DNA from: Streptomyces roseolilacinus
GTDB taxonomy: Bacteria; Actinomycetota; Actinomycetes; Streptomycetales; Streptomycetaceae
Length of the DNA: 64,000 nt
Assembly (NCBI RefSeq): GCF_014649335.1
Contig: NZ_BMSV01000011.1
Coordinates: 62,001-126,000, forward strand
Reading direction: 5' to 3'
Positions within the stretch are counted from its first letter, which is position 1; each line of letters starts with the position of its first letter. Below, piece after piece: positions 27,144 to 35,233 of this stretch. The notes below the pieces were generated by a model. That model worked only from the letters and a program-made list of their open reading frames with translations. It was not told where the DNA came from and ran no database searches. Both the position numbers and the translations under genes were made by a program.

Positions 27144-28072
27144 CAGCGGTCGCCTCCGAACTTGCTCAGGCGCAGATAGAGGATCGAGCAGAACAGGAGG
27201 ATCACGAACGCGACGGTGGTCAGCGCCGAGGCGTAACCGAAGTCGTGGCCCTCGATGCCGGTGTTCGCGATCATGAGCGGCAGGGTGGTGGTGACCCCGG
27301 CCGGGCCGCCGCCGGTGAGGGTGTAGAGCAGGTCGACGTTGTTGAACTCCCACACGGCGCGCAGCAGCGTGGAGAGGATGATGGCGTCCTTGAGGTGCGG
27401 CAGCGTGATGTGGAAGAACTGCCGCAGCCGGCTCGCGCCGTCGACCGACGCCGCCTCGTAGAGGTCCTTGGGGATGGACTGGAGGTCGGCGAGGATGAGG
27501 ATGGCGAAGAAGGGGACGCCGCGCCAGAGTTCGGCGAGGACGGCCGCCCAGAAGACGGTGCCGGTGTCGGACAGGACGGACGTGCCGTACGTGCCGATGC
27601 CGACGTCCGCGAGGTAGCGGCTCATGCCCGTGGACGGGTTGTAGAGCAGCATCCAGATGGTCGTGGTGAGCACGCCGGAGACGGCCCAGGGCGAGAAGAC
27701 CAGGGCGCGGGCGATGCCGCGGCCGACGAAGGTCTGGTTGACCAGCAGGGCGAGGACGAGTCCGAGGGCGAGCTGGAGCGTGACCTCGACGACGACCCAC
27801 TTGGCGCTGAAGCCGAGCGTGGACCAGAAGAGGGGGTCCTCGGTGAAGATGCGGGTGAAGTTCTCGAAGCCCGCGTAGCCGTTCTTCCACGGCTTGGTGA
27901 CGTTGTAGTGCTGGAGGCTGTAGTAGAAGACGCTGAGCACGGGATAGGCGATGAAGCCGAGCATCAGCAGACCGGCGGGCGCGATCAGCAGGTACGGCAG
28001 GCGACGTGGCTCGGCTCCCGTGCGGCGCCGACCGGCCCTGGGTTGTTTCGCCACGGCTGCGGCTTGGGCCAT
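27143..28072 (-). CDS. Carbohydrate ABC transporter permease, MalF/UgpA type
   Basis: 309 residues from ATG 28072 with GGAGA seven bases upstream. Six helices: about 27-50, 88-112, 120-145, 170-192, 220-240 and 280-302. EAA loop YEAASVDGASRLRQFFHITLPHLKDAI. First gene of the importer unit 22718-28072 (two permeases, Gfo/Idh, DUF6807, GH43), all overlapping or nearly so. Upstream lie a pentanucleotide repeat and a LacI-type palindrome. Confidence 0.93.
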   Translation of the reverse strand: MAQAAAVAKQPRAGRRRTGAEPRRLPYLLIAPAGLLMLGFIAYPVLSVFYYSLQHYNVTKPWKNGYAGFENFTRIFTEDPLFWSTLGFSAKWVVVEVTLQLALGLVLALLVNQTFVGRGIARALVFSPWAVSGVLTTTIWMLLYNPSTGMSRYLADVGIGTYGTSVLSDTGTVFWAAVLAELWRGVPFFAILILADLQSIPKDLYEAASVDGASRLRQFFHITLPHLKDAIILSTLLRAVWEFNNVDLLYTLTGGGPAGVTTTLPLMIANTGIEGHDFGYASALTTVAFVILLFCSILYLRLSKFGGDR

Positions 28073-28090
28073 GACATGTCTCCGTTCATC

Positions 28091-28130
28091 GTGCGGTGCA
28101 GTGCAGTGCAGTGCAGTGCGGTGCGGTGCG
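28091..28130. repeat. GTGCA/GTGCG pentanucleotide tandem array
   Basis: Eight consecutive five-base units: GTGCG, four GTGCA, then three GTGCG. It lies 19-58 bp upstream of the permease start, inside the promoter or leader, and could vary in copy number. A weaker run of GTGCGG-like words lies at about 21850-21960. Confidence 0.85.
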
Positions 28131-28139
28131 GGTCGTGCG

Positions 28140-28152
28140 TGAAGCGCTTTCC
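28140..28152. promoter_or_regulatory. LacI/GalR-type operator-like site
   Basis: TGAAGCGCTTTCC resembles the TGAAAGCGCTTTCA operator class centred on GCGC, just before the tandem array and about 68 bp upstream of the importer operon. No LacI gene is in the window. Confidence 0.4.
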
Positions 28153-28206
28153 GGATCCCGTTCGAGATCCCGGACATGAAGACCGGTGGCGCCTCCCGAC
28201 CGGGGC

Positions 28207-29967
28207 TCAGCCCGCGTACGGCTCCGGTACGGTCCCCGGCCTCGCCAGGAACTCGAAGTCGCAGCCGGTGTCGGCCTGGGTGATCTGCTCCTGGTACAGC
28301 GCGCCGTAGCCGCGCTCGTACGGGTGGGACGGCGGCGTCCACGCCGCCCGGCGCTCCGCCAGCTCCTCGTCGTCCACGTGGAGGTGGAGGGAGCGGGCGT
28401 CGACGTCGAGCGTGATGAGGTCGCCGGTCCGGACGAGGGCGAGCGGCCCGCCGACGTACGACTCGGGCGCGACGTGCAGCACGCACATGCCGTAGCTGGT
28501 GCCGCTCATCCGGGCGTCGGAGATCCGCACCATGTCCCGCACGCCCTGCTTCAGCAGGTAGTCGGGGATCGGCAGCATCCCGTACTCCGGCATGCCGGGT
28601 CCGCCCTTGGGGCCCGCGTTGCGCAGGACCAGGACGTGGTCGGGGGTGATGCCGAGGGCCGGGTCGTTGATGGTCCGCTGCATCGTGCGGTAGTCGTCGA
28701 AGACGACCGCGGGGCCGGTGTGCCGGCGCAGGTGCTGCTCGGCGGCGATGTGCTTGATGACGGCGCCGTCCGGGCAGAGGTTGCCGCGCAGGACGGCGAG
28801 CCCGCCCTCGTCGGCCAGCGGCTTCTCGCGGGGGCGGATGACCTCGGCGTTGTGGACCAGCGCCCCGGCGAGCTGCTCGCGCAGGGTGGCGTGGGCGACG
28901 GTCGGCCGGTCCAGGTGCAGCAGGTCCGTCAGCCGGGCGAGGAACCCGGGCAGCCCGCCGGCGAAGTGGAAGTCCTCCATGAGGTACTGCCCGCCGGGGC
29001 GCAGGTTCGCCAGGACCGGCACCGTGCGGGCGATCCGGTCGAAGTCGTCCAGGGTGAGCCGGATCCCGGAGCGGCCCGCCATGGCGATCAGGTGGATGAC
29101 CGCGTTGGTGGAGCCGCCCAGGCCGAGGACGGTCGTGACGGCGTCCTCGTACGCCTCGCGGGTGAGGATCCGCGACAGCCGCAGGTCCTGCCGGACGAGT
29201 TCGACGATCCGCAGTCCGGCGGCCGCGGCCATCCGGTCGTGGCCGGAGTCGACGGCCGGGATGGAGGACGCGCCGGGCAGGGTGACGCCGAGCGCCTCGG
29301 CGGCGGCCGTCAGCGTGGACGCGGTGCCCATGGTCATGCAGTGGCCCGGCGACCGGGCGAGCCCGTTCTCCAGTTCGGTCATCTCGCAGTCGCCGATGAG
29401 CCCGGCCCGCTTGTCGTCCCAGTACTTCCACATGTCTGTGCCGGAGCCGAGGACCTCGTTGCGCCAGTGGCCCGGCAGCATGGGTCCGGCCGGGACGAAC
29501 ACGGTCGGCAGGTCCACCGAGGCGGCGCCCATGAGCAGCGCGGGCGTGGACTTGTCGCAGCCGCCCAGCAGCACGGCGCCGTCCACGGGGTAGGACCGCA
29601 GCAGCTCCTCCGTCTCCATCGCGAGCATGTTGCGGTAGAGCATCGGGGTGGGCTTCTGGAAGGTCTCCGACAGCGTGGAGACCGGGAACTCCAGCGGGAA
29701 GCCGCCGGCCTGCCACACCCCGCGCTTCACGGCCTGCGCGCGGTCGCGGAGGTGGACGTGGCAGGGGTTGATGTCGGACCAGGTGTTGAGGATCGCGACG
29801 ACCGGCTTGCCCAGGTGCTCCTCGGGGAGGTAGCCGAGCTGCCGGGTGCGGGCGCGGTGGCTGAAGGAGCGCAGCCCGTCCGTGCCGTACCACTGGTGGC
29901 TGCGGAGGGTGCGGCCCCGCGCGGCGGCGGGGCCGCCGTCCTCGGGCGGGGTTCCGTCGGTGTTCAT
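28207..29967 (-). CDS. IlvD/Edd family sugar-acid dehydratase, arabonate/pentonate type
   Basis: 586 residues from ATG 29967, overlapping the stop of the DapA-family gene. Iron-sulfur ligands in the expected places: Cys69 (SDINPCHVHL), Cys137 (LLGGCDKSTPAL) and Cys210 (SPGHCMTMGTAST). Other blocks: GFPLEFPVSTLSE, GLGGSTNAVIHLIAMAGRSG, LRNAGPKGGPGMPEYGMLPIP and RISDARMSGTSYGMCVLHVAPE. This matches the pentonate/hexonate branch (L-arabonate, D-xylonate) rather than branched-chain amino acid IlvD. Next to a DapA-family enzyme it suggests aldonate to 2-keto-3-deoxy acid and onward to 2-oxoglutarate semialdehyde. Substrate is inferred. Confidence 0.88.
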   Translation of the reverse strand: MNTDGTPPEDGGPAAARGRTLRSHQWYGTDGLRSFSHRARTRQLGYLPEEHLGKPVVAILNTWSDINPCHVHLRDRAQAVKRGVWQAGGFPLEFPVSTLSETFQKPTPMLYRNMLAMETEELLRSYPVDGAVLLGGCDKSTPALLMGAASVDLPTVFVPAGPMLPGHWRNEVLGSGTDMWKYWDDKRAGLIGDCEMTELENGLARSPGHCMTMGTASTLTAAAEALGVTLPGASSIPAVDSGHDRMAAAAGLRIVELVRQDLRLSRILTREAYEDAVTTVLGLGGSTNAVIHLIAMAGRSGIRLTLDDFDRIARTVPVLANLRPGGQYLMEDFHFAGGLPGFLARLTDLLHLDRPTVAHATLREQLAGALVHNAEVIRPREKPLADEGGLAVLRGNLCPDGAVIKHIAAEQHLRRHTGPAVVFDDYRTMQRTINDPALGITPDHVLVLRNAGPKGGPGMPEYGMLPIPDYLLKQGVRDMVRISDARMSGTSYGMCVLHVAPESYVGGPLALVRTGDLITLDVDARSLHLHVDDEELAERRAAWTPPSHPYERGYGALYQEQITQADTGCDFEFLARPGTVPEPYAG

Positions 29968-30866
29968 GCGTCCCATTCCTTGACGATCTCGGCGATCTCG
30001 GCGCGGCGCGGCTCGGGCAGCAGCCGGCTCGGCGGGCGCACGTCGCGGCGGCACAGGCCGAGGGCGGCCAGGGCCTCCTTGACGACGGTGACGTTGTTCG
30101 CCGCCTGGTCGGCCGCGCGCAGGTCCTCGAAGCGGCGGATGCGCTCCCACACCGCCAGGGCTGCCGGGTAGTCGCCGTCGCGCAGCGCCCGGAGCAGGGT
30201 GAGGGAGACCGCCGGCGAGACGTTGACCAGCCCGGAGGTGAAGCCGGTGGCGCCCATGGCCCAGTAGGAGGGGGCGTACAGCTCCGCGAGGCCGGCGATC
30301 CACACGAACCGGTCGAGGCCGGCGTCGCGGGCGACGGCGGCGAAGCGGGCCGCGTCGGGGACGGCGTACTTGACGCCGATGACGTTGGGGCACAGCTCGC
30401 CGAGGCGGGCGATGGCCGCGCCGTCCAGGAGCGGGTTGCGGACGTAGGGGACGACGCCGAGTTCGGGCACGGCGTCGGCGATCTCGCGGTGGTAGTCGAT
30501 CCAGCCGTCGCGGGAGACGTACGGGTGGACCGGCTGGTGGACCATGACCATGCCGGCGCCGGCGTCGCGGGCGTGCCGGGCGGCGGCCGTGGCGGTCGGC
30601 ACGTCGTGGCCGACGCCGACGAGGACGGCGGCGCGGTCGCCGGTCTCCGCCACGGTGAGCTCCGTGACCAGGCGGCGTTCGTCGGGCGTGAGCGTGTAGA
30701 ACTCGCCGGTGTTGCCGTTGGGGGTCACGGCCCGTACGCCGCTGTCGAGCAGCCTGCGCAGCAGGGCGCGATACGTGTCCCGGTCGACGCCGCCGTCGGC
30801 GTCGAACGGGGTCACGGGGATCGCGACGACGTCTGCGAGCGCCGCCCTCAGCGATGAGTGGTCCAT
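29964..30866 (-). CDS. DapA/NanA-superfamily dehydratase or aldolase (2-keto-3-deoxy sugar acid)
   Basis: 300 residues from ATG 30866 with AGAAAGG upstream. Class I aldolase barrel with Schiff-base Lys166 (NVIGVKYAVPD), Tyr141 (VVPYVRNPL) and the GNTGEFYTLTPDER carboxylate loop. Not DapA proper, which is encoded at 44.9 kb; the YVRNP and GNTGEF blocks fit keto-deoxy sugar acid enzymes. Coupled by overlap to the IlvD/Edd gene, so it should take the 2-keto-3-deoxy product, either dehydrating it to 2-oxoglutarate semialdehyde or cleaving it to pyruvate and an aldehyde. Confidence 0.85.
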   Translation of the reverse strand: MDHSSLRAALADVVAIPVTPFDADGGVDRDTYRALLRRLLDSGVRAVTPNGNTGEFYTLTPDERRLVTELTVAETGDRAAVLVGVGHDVPTATAAARHARDAGAGMVMVHQPVHPYVSRDGWIDYHREIADAVPELGVVPYVRNPLLDGAAIARLGELCPNVIGVKYAVPDAARFAAVARDAGLDRFVWIAGLAELYAPSYWAMGATGFTSGLVNVSPAVSLTLLRALRDGDYPAALAVWERIRRFEDLRAADQAANNVTVVKEALAALGLCRRDVRPPSRLLPEPRRAEIAEIVKEWDA

Positions 30867-30977
30867 GCGTACCGGCCTTTCTCTGACTGTCACGGGTGCA
30901 CGGGGGGCCGGGTTCACCGCGGTTCCCGGTGCGGGTCCCTCGCCTGGCGGCGCCCGGTCCGTGCCTGGGGGGTGGTC

Positions 30978-31640
30978 CTACGGGTGGTGCGGCGCCTCGG
31001 CGTCCGGGGCGTCGGGGAAGGCCCGCCGGACGAACCGGGCGATGTGCTCGCGCAGGGCGCCGGCGGCCCCCTCGGCGTCGCCGGCCCGGGCGAGGCGGAG
31101 GATCCCGCGGTGCTCGTCGGCCTCGCGCTGCCACGACGGGTCGGCGCTCCAGGCGACGGTGGACACGAGCGCGGCTTGGTCGCGGACCTCGTCGAGCATC
31201 CGCGCCAGCAGCGGGTTGCCGCAGGGCAGGTACAGCGCGCGGTGGAACTCGCGGTTGGCGAGCGAGCGTTCGGCCTGGTCGCTCGCGCCGTCCGCGCGCA
31301 GGAGGGCCTGTCCGGCGGCCTCCAGCGACGCGCGGCGGGTGATGGTGCGGCGCAGCGCCTCGGGCTCCAGCAGCAGCCGCACGTCGTAGACCTCGCGGGC
31401 CATGGCGGCGTCGACGGTGCGGACCGTGGCGCCCTTGTACTGGCTCATGACGACGAGTCCGGTGCCCGCGAGGGTCTTGAGCGCTTCCCGCACGGGCGTC
31501 TTCGACACCCCGAAGCGCGCCGCCAGTTCGGCCTCCACCAGGGCGCGGCCGGGCGGCAGCTGGCCGGTGAGGATGGCGTGCTTGATCTCCTCCAGCACGT
31601 ACTGGGTGCGGGAGGGGACGGGACTGGGGGCGAAGGCCAT
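30978..31640 (-). CDS. GntR family regulator, FadR/FCD subfamily
   Basis: 220 residues from ATG 31640; an in-frame ATG four codons earlier is possible. Winged helix 12-75: YVLEEIKHAILTGQLPPGRALVEAELAARFGVSKTPVREALKTLAGTGLV. FCD effector domain 90-205 with metal-site residues in REVYDVRLLLEPEALR, ANREFHRALYLPCGNPLLARML and DEHRGILRLARAGDAEGAAGALREHI. First gene of the minus-strand catabolic series; FCD regulators commonly sense uronate or sugar-acid intermediates. It probably controls the dehydratase genes and itself through repeats at 31646-31692. Confidence 0.9.
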   Translation of the reverse strand: MAFAPSPVPSRTQYVLEEIKHAILTGQLPPGRALVEAELAARFGVSKTPVREALKTLAGTGLVVMSQYKGATVRTVDAAMAREVYDVRLLLEPEALRRTITRRASLEAAGQALLRADGASDQAERSLANREFHRALYLPCGNPLLARMLDEVRDQAALVSTVAWSADPSWQREADEHRGILRLARAGDAEGAAGALREHIARFVRRAFPDAPDAEAPHHP

Positions 31641-31645
31641 ACGGG

Positions 31646-31692
31646 GTCTCATATCTCGCGTATCGCGTCTCATATATGACGTACGAAGTACG
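31646..31692. promoter_or_regulatory. Operator-like repeats upstream of the GntR gene
   Basis: GTCTCATAT occurs at 31646-31654 and 31667-31675, 21 bp apart (two helical turns), followed by a CGTAC-GAA-GTACG inverted repeat at 31680-31692. The stretch is AT-rich relative to surroundings and lies 5-52 bp before the start codon. Confidence 0.55.
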
Positions 31693-31845
31693 ACGGCGAT
31701 GAACGTAAGGCGGGGTTCCCCGTTCGTCAACGCTTCTGACAAAACTCGTCGCAACGGTGGTCGGGCGCGGGCCGGGCACGTCCGGGCACGCCCGAGGGCC
31801 CCGGGTCGCGGGGACCCGGGGCGGGACGGAGGGGCCGACGGCCCG

Positions 31846-33027
31846 TCAGGACAGGGCGCGCAGCGCGGCGGTCACCGCCTCCAGGTCGGGGCCGGAGGCC
31901 AGGCCCGCGTGGTACAGGCGCAGTTCGGTGGCGCCGAGCGCGGCGGCGTGCGCGGCGTCCTCGACGAGCCGTCCGGGCGCGCCGCCCATGCCGGTGACGA
32001 CGGTGAGGTTGGCCGCCAGGACGGTGTCCGCGCGCGCGTGCGGGGCGAACGGCGGCAGTACGGCTCCGGCGCCGCCGCCCGTGCAGGGCAGGACGACCCC
32101 GTCGGCGACGCCCAGGATGTGCGCGGGGTCCACGCCCGGGTTGGCGCCGGTGCGGTACGGGGCGGGGTCGGCGTGCAGCAGGACCCGGAAGCCCGGCGGC
32201 GCGGCCGCCCGGACCGCCGCCACCGCCTCCTCCTGGAGGGTGCGGGCGGCGCGGGTGCGCCAGGCGAGGGTGGCCGCGGCGAGGGGGGCGCCCAGCAGCC
32301 TCCCGACGGCGGGCCAGCCCGCCTCGTGCGCGTCGGCCCGGCCGGCCCAGACGGGTTCCAGCGCCCGGCGCACCGCGGCGGCGACCGCCTCGGGGTCGGC
32401 GCCCTCCCCGGCGTACCCCTGGCGGCAGGCGTCGCAGAAGCAGAGCGACATCAGGTACTGCGCGGCGTCCCCGAGGGCGACGCCGCCGATCTTGTCGTGG
32501 GCGTGCAGGTGGGCCATGCCGTACCAGCCGCACGACTCCAGTTCGGTGCCCCGGGCGCCGGGGCGCACGGCGGCCTCGGCGGCCAGGTCGACGAGGAGGG
32601 CGCGCACCTCGGGGCGGGCGATGCAGGGGGCCCACGGGTAGCGGTCGCCGTAGGCGTTGACGACGGACGTCCCGGGGTGCTCGGCGCCGAGGCGGGAGTC
32701 GTGGGCGAGGACCACCCAGCTGTGCACCTCCAGGCCGGCGGCCTCCAGCGCCCGGGCCGCCGTGCCGTACGCGTCGCCGGGGGCCCAGGCGCCGGCCTCG
32801 CGGGGGCGCAGGGCGCGCCCGGCCCAGCGGTCGGGGTCGGGCGGGTAGAGCACCGCGGCGTGCTCGGCGGTGACGAGGCGGTGGCGCGGGTGGCGGGGCG
32901 TCAGGGCGCGGGTGGAGTGGTACGCGGAGGCGAGGGTGACCTGCCGGACGCCGAGGGCGGCGACGCGCCCGGCGGCGTCGGGGTCGCCGTTGACGTCCCA
33001 GGGGTAGAGGAAGGCGGACGCTCTCAC
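31846..33027 (-). CDS. Uncharacterised protein, possible glycoside-hydrolase-like TIM barrel
   Basis: 393 residues from GTG 33027, overlapping the stop of the kdgD-type gene (GTGA). No signal peptide. Begins VRASAFLYPWDVNGDPDAAGRVAALGVRQVTLASAYHS, a barrel-like start. Notable are ESCGWYGMAHLHAHDKIGG and LMSLCFCDACRQGYAGEG, where the CxCxxC pattern recalls the cysteine cluster seen in hypothetical glycosyl hydrolase-like (GHL) families. I do not recognise a characterised relative. Co-translation with a keto-deoxy-glucarate dehydratase suggests a role in uronate or oligogalacturonide breakdown. Confidence 0.7.
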   Translation of the reverse strand: MRASAFLYPWDVNGDPDAAGRVAALGVRQVTLASAYHSTRALTPRHPRHRLVTAEHAAVLYPPDPDRWAGRALRPREAGAWAPGDAYGTAARALEAAGLEVHSWVVLAHDSRLGAEHPGTSVVNAYGDRYPWAPCIARPEVRALLVDLAAEAAVRPGARGTELESCGWYGMAHLHAHDKIGGVALGDAAQYLMSLCFCDACRQGYAGEGADPEAVAAAVRRALEPVWAGRADAHEAGWPAVGRLLGAPLAAATLAWRTRAARTLQEEAVAAVRAAAPPGFRVLLHADPAPYRTGANPGVDPAHILGVADGVVLPCTGGGAGAVLPPFAPHARADTVLAANLTVVTGMGGAPGRLVEDAAHAAALGATELRLYHAGLASGPDLEAVTAALRALS

Positions 33028-33959
33028 CGGCCGCCCTCCGGGCCGAGGAGGGCCAGGCCCCGGTCGATGAGGGCGGCCAGCTCCTCGACGTGGGCGGGGG
33101 CGGGCTCGGTGAGCGGCGGGCGGACCTCGCCGACATCCGCACCGCGGAGCCGCACACCGGCCTTGACCAGGGAGACCGCGTATCCGCGGCCCTTGGCGCG
33201 CAGGTCGGCGAAGGGCCGGTAGAAGCCGTCGACGAGCCGGTCGACGGCCGCGTGGTCGCCGGCGCCGAGGGCCCGGTGGAAGGCGAGGGCGATCTCCGGC
33301 GCGAAGCAGAAGACGGCCGACGAGTAGAGCGTGACGCCGATGCCGCGGTAGGCGGCGCCGGTGAGTTCGGCGGTGGGCAGGCCGTTGAAGTACAGCAGGT
33401 CCAGGCCCTCGGCGCGGACGGCGCTGACGATGCGCTGCATCAGGTCCAGGTCGCCCAGGCCGTCCTTGAGGCCGACGACCCGGTCGAGGCGGGCGAGGGC
33501 GACGGCCGTCGCGGGGGTGAAAACGGCGTTGTCGCGCTGGTAGACGACGAGGTCCAGGGAGGTGGCGGCGGCCAGCGCGGTGTAGTGGCGCAGGAGCCCG
33601 GCCTGGTCGGCGACGACGAGGTAGGGCGGCAGGGCGAGCAGCCCGTCGGCGCCGGCCTCCTCGGCGAGCCGCGCGTACCGGATGGCGAGCGCGGTGCCGT
33701 AGCCGGTGCCGGCGACGACGGGCACGCGCCCGGCGGCCTCCTCGACGGCCGCGGCGACGCACGCGCGGTACTCCTCGGGGGTGAGGGCGTGGAACTCGCC
33801 CGTGCCGCAGCACGCGAAGACGGCGGCGGCCCCCCGCTCCACACCGGCGCGCACGTGCGCGCGGAAGGCGCCGAGGTCGAGTGCGCCGTCCGGCCCGTAG
33901 GCGGTGACGGGGAAGAACAGCAGGCCGTCGAGTCGGTCGGCGAGCGGGGGTGGGGTCAC
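33024..33959 (-). CDS. kdgD: 5-dehydro-4-deoxyglucarate dehydratase
   Basis: 311 residues from GTG 33959 with GGGAG upstream. DapA-superfamily barrel with Schiff-base Lys165 (VVGLKDGLGDLDL), Tyr140 (VVYQRDNAVFTP) and CCGTGEFHALTPEEY. The combination LLFFPVTAY, YQRDNAV and LKDGxGD is typical of KdgD, which converts 5-dehydro-4-deoxy-D-glucarate to 2-oxoglutarate semialdehyde with loss of water and CO2. Divergent from a uronate dehydrogenase-type gene; its product would feed the semialdehyde dehydrogenase at 10.4-12 kb. The intermediate glucarate or galactarate dehydratase is not in the window. Confidence 0.85.
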   Translation of the reverse strand: MTPPPLADRLDGLLFFPVTAYGPDGALDLGAFRAHVRAGVERGAAAVFACCGTGEFHALTPEEYRACVAAAVEEAAGRVPVVAGTGYGTALAIRYARLAEEAGADGLLALPPYLVVADQAGLLRHYTALAAATSLDLVVYQRDNAVFTPATAVALARLDRVVGLKDGLGDLDLMQRIVSAVRAEGLDLLYFNGLPTAELTGAAYRGIGVTLYSSAVFCFAPEIALAFHRALGAGDHAAVDRLVDGFYRPFADLRAKGRGYAVSLVKAGVRLRGADVGEVRPPLTEPAPAHVEELAALIDRGLALLGPEGGR

Positions 33960-34039
33960 GGGCGCTCCCTGGGCGAAACCGTCGGATGGTTCAGTTGGTA
34001 CGCACTTCTGATCATCGTCCACATCTCTGAACTTCGGTC

Positions 34040-34069
34040 ACGCTAGGACAGCCCGAAGGAGCGGGTCAA
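34040..34069 (-). promoter_or_regulatory. Promoter of kdgD-type gene
   Basis: On the minus strand, -35 TTGACC (34069-34064) and -10 TAGCGT (34045-34040) are separated by 18 bases, a good match for the main Streptomyces sigma factor. An ExuR/UxuR-like half-site TTGGTAC lies at 33995-34001 in the leader. Confidence 0.6.
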
Positions 34070-34097
34070 GGCACAAAACCGCAGAGAAAAGCGGCGC

Positions 34098-34126
34098 TTG
34101 ACGGTACAGGGCACCCTCATTAGCGT
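34098..34126 (+). promoter_or_regulatory. Promoter of uronate dehydrogenase-type gene
   Basis: -35 TTGACG (34098-34103) and -10 TAGCGT (34121-34126), 17-bp spacing. The -10 hexamer is identical to that of the divergent promoter. Confidence 0.6.
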
Positions 34127-34173
34127 GTCCACGCTTGTGAATGACATCCACGTATCCGCAAGGAGCTCCGCTG

Positions 34174-34983
34174 ATGCCCGCTGCCCGCACCGTCCTGCTG
34201 ACCGGCGCCGCCGGCGGCCTCGGCACCCTGATGCGCGGCCTGCTGCCCGACCACGGGTACGAGCTGCGCCTGCTCGACGTGGCCCCCGTCGAGGGCGCCC
34301 CCGACGCGATCACCGCCGACCTCGCCGACAGGGAGGCCCTGCGCGAGGCCGTCCGGGGCGTCGACGCGATCATCCACCTCGCGGGCATCTCCCTGGAAGC
34401 CCCCTTCGACAAGATCCTGCGCGCCAACGTCGAGGGCACGTACAACCTGTACGAGGCCGCGCGCGAGGAGGGCGTCCGCCGGATCGTCTTCGCCTCCAGC
34501 AACCACGCCGTCGGCTTCACCCCCCGGCCCCGTGCCGGCGACCCCCTCATCCCGGTCCACACCCCGCGCCGCCCCGACACCTTCTACGGCCTGTCGAAGT
34601 GCTTCGGCGAGGACCTGGCCCAGCTGTACTGGGACCTGCACGGCCTGGAGACCGTCTCCGTGCGGATCGGCTCCTGCTTCCCCGAGCCCACGTCCGTGCG
34701 GATGCTGTCGGTGTGGCTCAGCCCCGGCGACGCCGCCCGCCTCTTCCACGCGGCGCTCACCGCCGAGGAGGTCGGCCACACCGTGGTCTACGGCTCCTCC
34801 GCCAACACCCGGCTGTGGTGGGACCTGTCCTCGGCGCGCGCCCTGGGCTACGAACCGCGGGACGACTCGGAGCGGTACGCGGAGAAGCTCGTCGCGGAGC
34901 AGGGCGAACTGGACGACGCCAACCCGGACCACGCCCACCTGGGCGGCCACTTCTGCACCCGCCCGCCGCAGTGGCCGCACTGA
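34174..34983 (+). CDS. udh: Uronate dehydrogenase-type SDR (NAD-dependent epimerase family)
   Basis: 269 residues from ATG 34174 with AAGGAG eight bases upstream; the open frame begins eleven codons earlier. Rossmann loop TVLLTGAAGGLGTLMR, IIHLAGIS, IVFASSNHAVGF and the catalytic Tyr138/Lys142 in FYGLSKCFGEDLAQLYW. The NHAVGF and YGLSKxFGE blocks and short length fit uronate dehydrogenases, which oxidise D-galacturonate or D-glucuronate to the aldaro-lactone. Divergent from kdgD with matching promoters, so the two ends of one oxidative uronate route appear co-regulated. Confidence 0.82.
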   Translation: MPAARTVLLTGAAGGLGTLMRGLLPDHGYELRLLDVAPVEGAPDAITADLADREALREAVRGVDAIIHLAGISLEAPFDKILRANVEGTYNLYEAAREEGVRRIVFASSNHAVGFTPRPRAGDPLIPVHTPRRPDTFYGLSKCFGEDLAQLYWDLHGLETVSVRIGSCFPEPTSVRMLSVWLSPGDAARLFHAALTAEEVGHTVVYGSSANTRLWWDLSSARALGYEPRDDSERYAEKLVAEQGELDDANPDHAHLGGHFCTRPPQWPH

Positions 34984-35045
34984 CCGGACACCGCCGGCCG
35001 GGGGCACCGCGCGCCCGGCACCGGGCGCGGGGGACGGACGAAAGG

Positions 35046-35095
35046 GCGCAGGCCCGGCCCGATCTCACGGGGGGCGACCCGGGCCGGGCCTGCGC
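35046..35095 (+). terminator. Terminator hairpin after udh
   Basis: Fifteen-base perfect arms GCGCAGGCCCGGCCC (35046-35060) and complement (35081-35095), one more pair inside, about 60 bp past the udh stop. Confidence 0.65.
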
Positions 35096-35233
35096 GGGGA
35101 CGCGCGCACCCACGGGGGACAGGTGCGTCCGCGTCACAAAGTGACACTAAAGGCCACCGAAACGATCAACGATCCGCCAAGCGCGGCACCCTGTCCGCCG
35201 AACGCGGCGCACCGTCGCACGGGGAAGCACGGC

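Noticed and set aside
28091..28130. CRISPR-like short array
   Set aside because: The units are contiguous five-base repeats without spacers, so it is a simple tandem repeat.
29964..30866. Calling this gene dapA
   Set aside because: A better DapA is at 44871-45761. This protein has GNTGEF and YVRNP blocks and is coupled to an IlvD/Edd sugar-acid dehydratase, so a catabolic keto-deoxy acid enzyme fits better.
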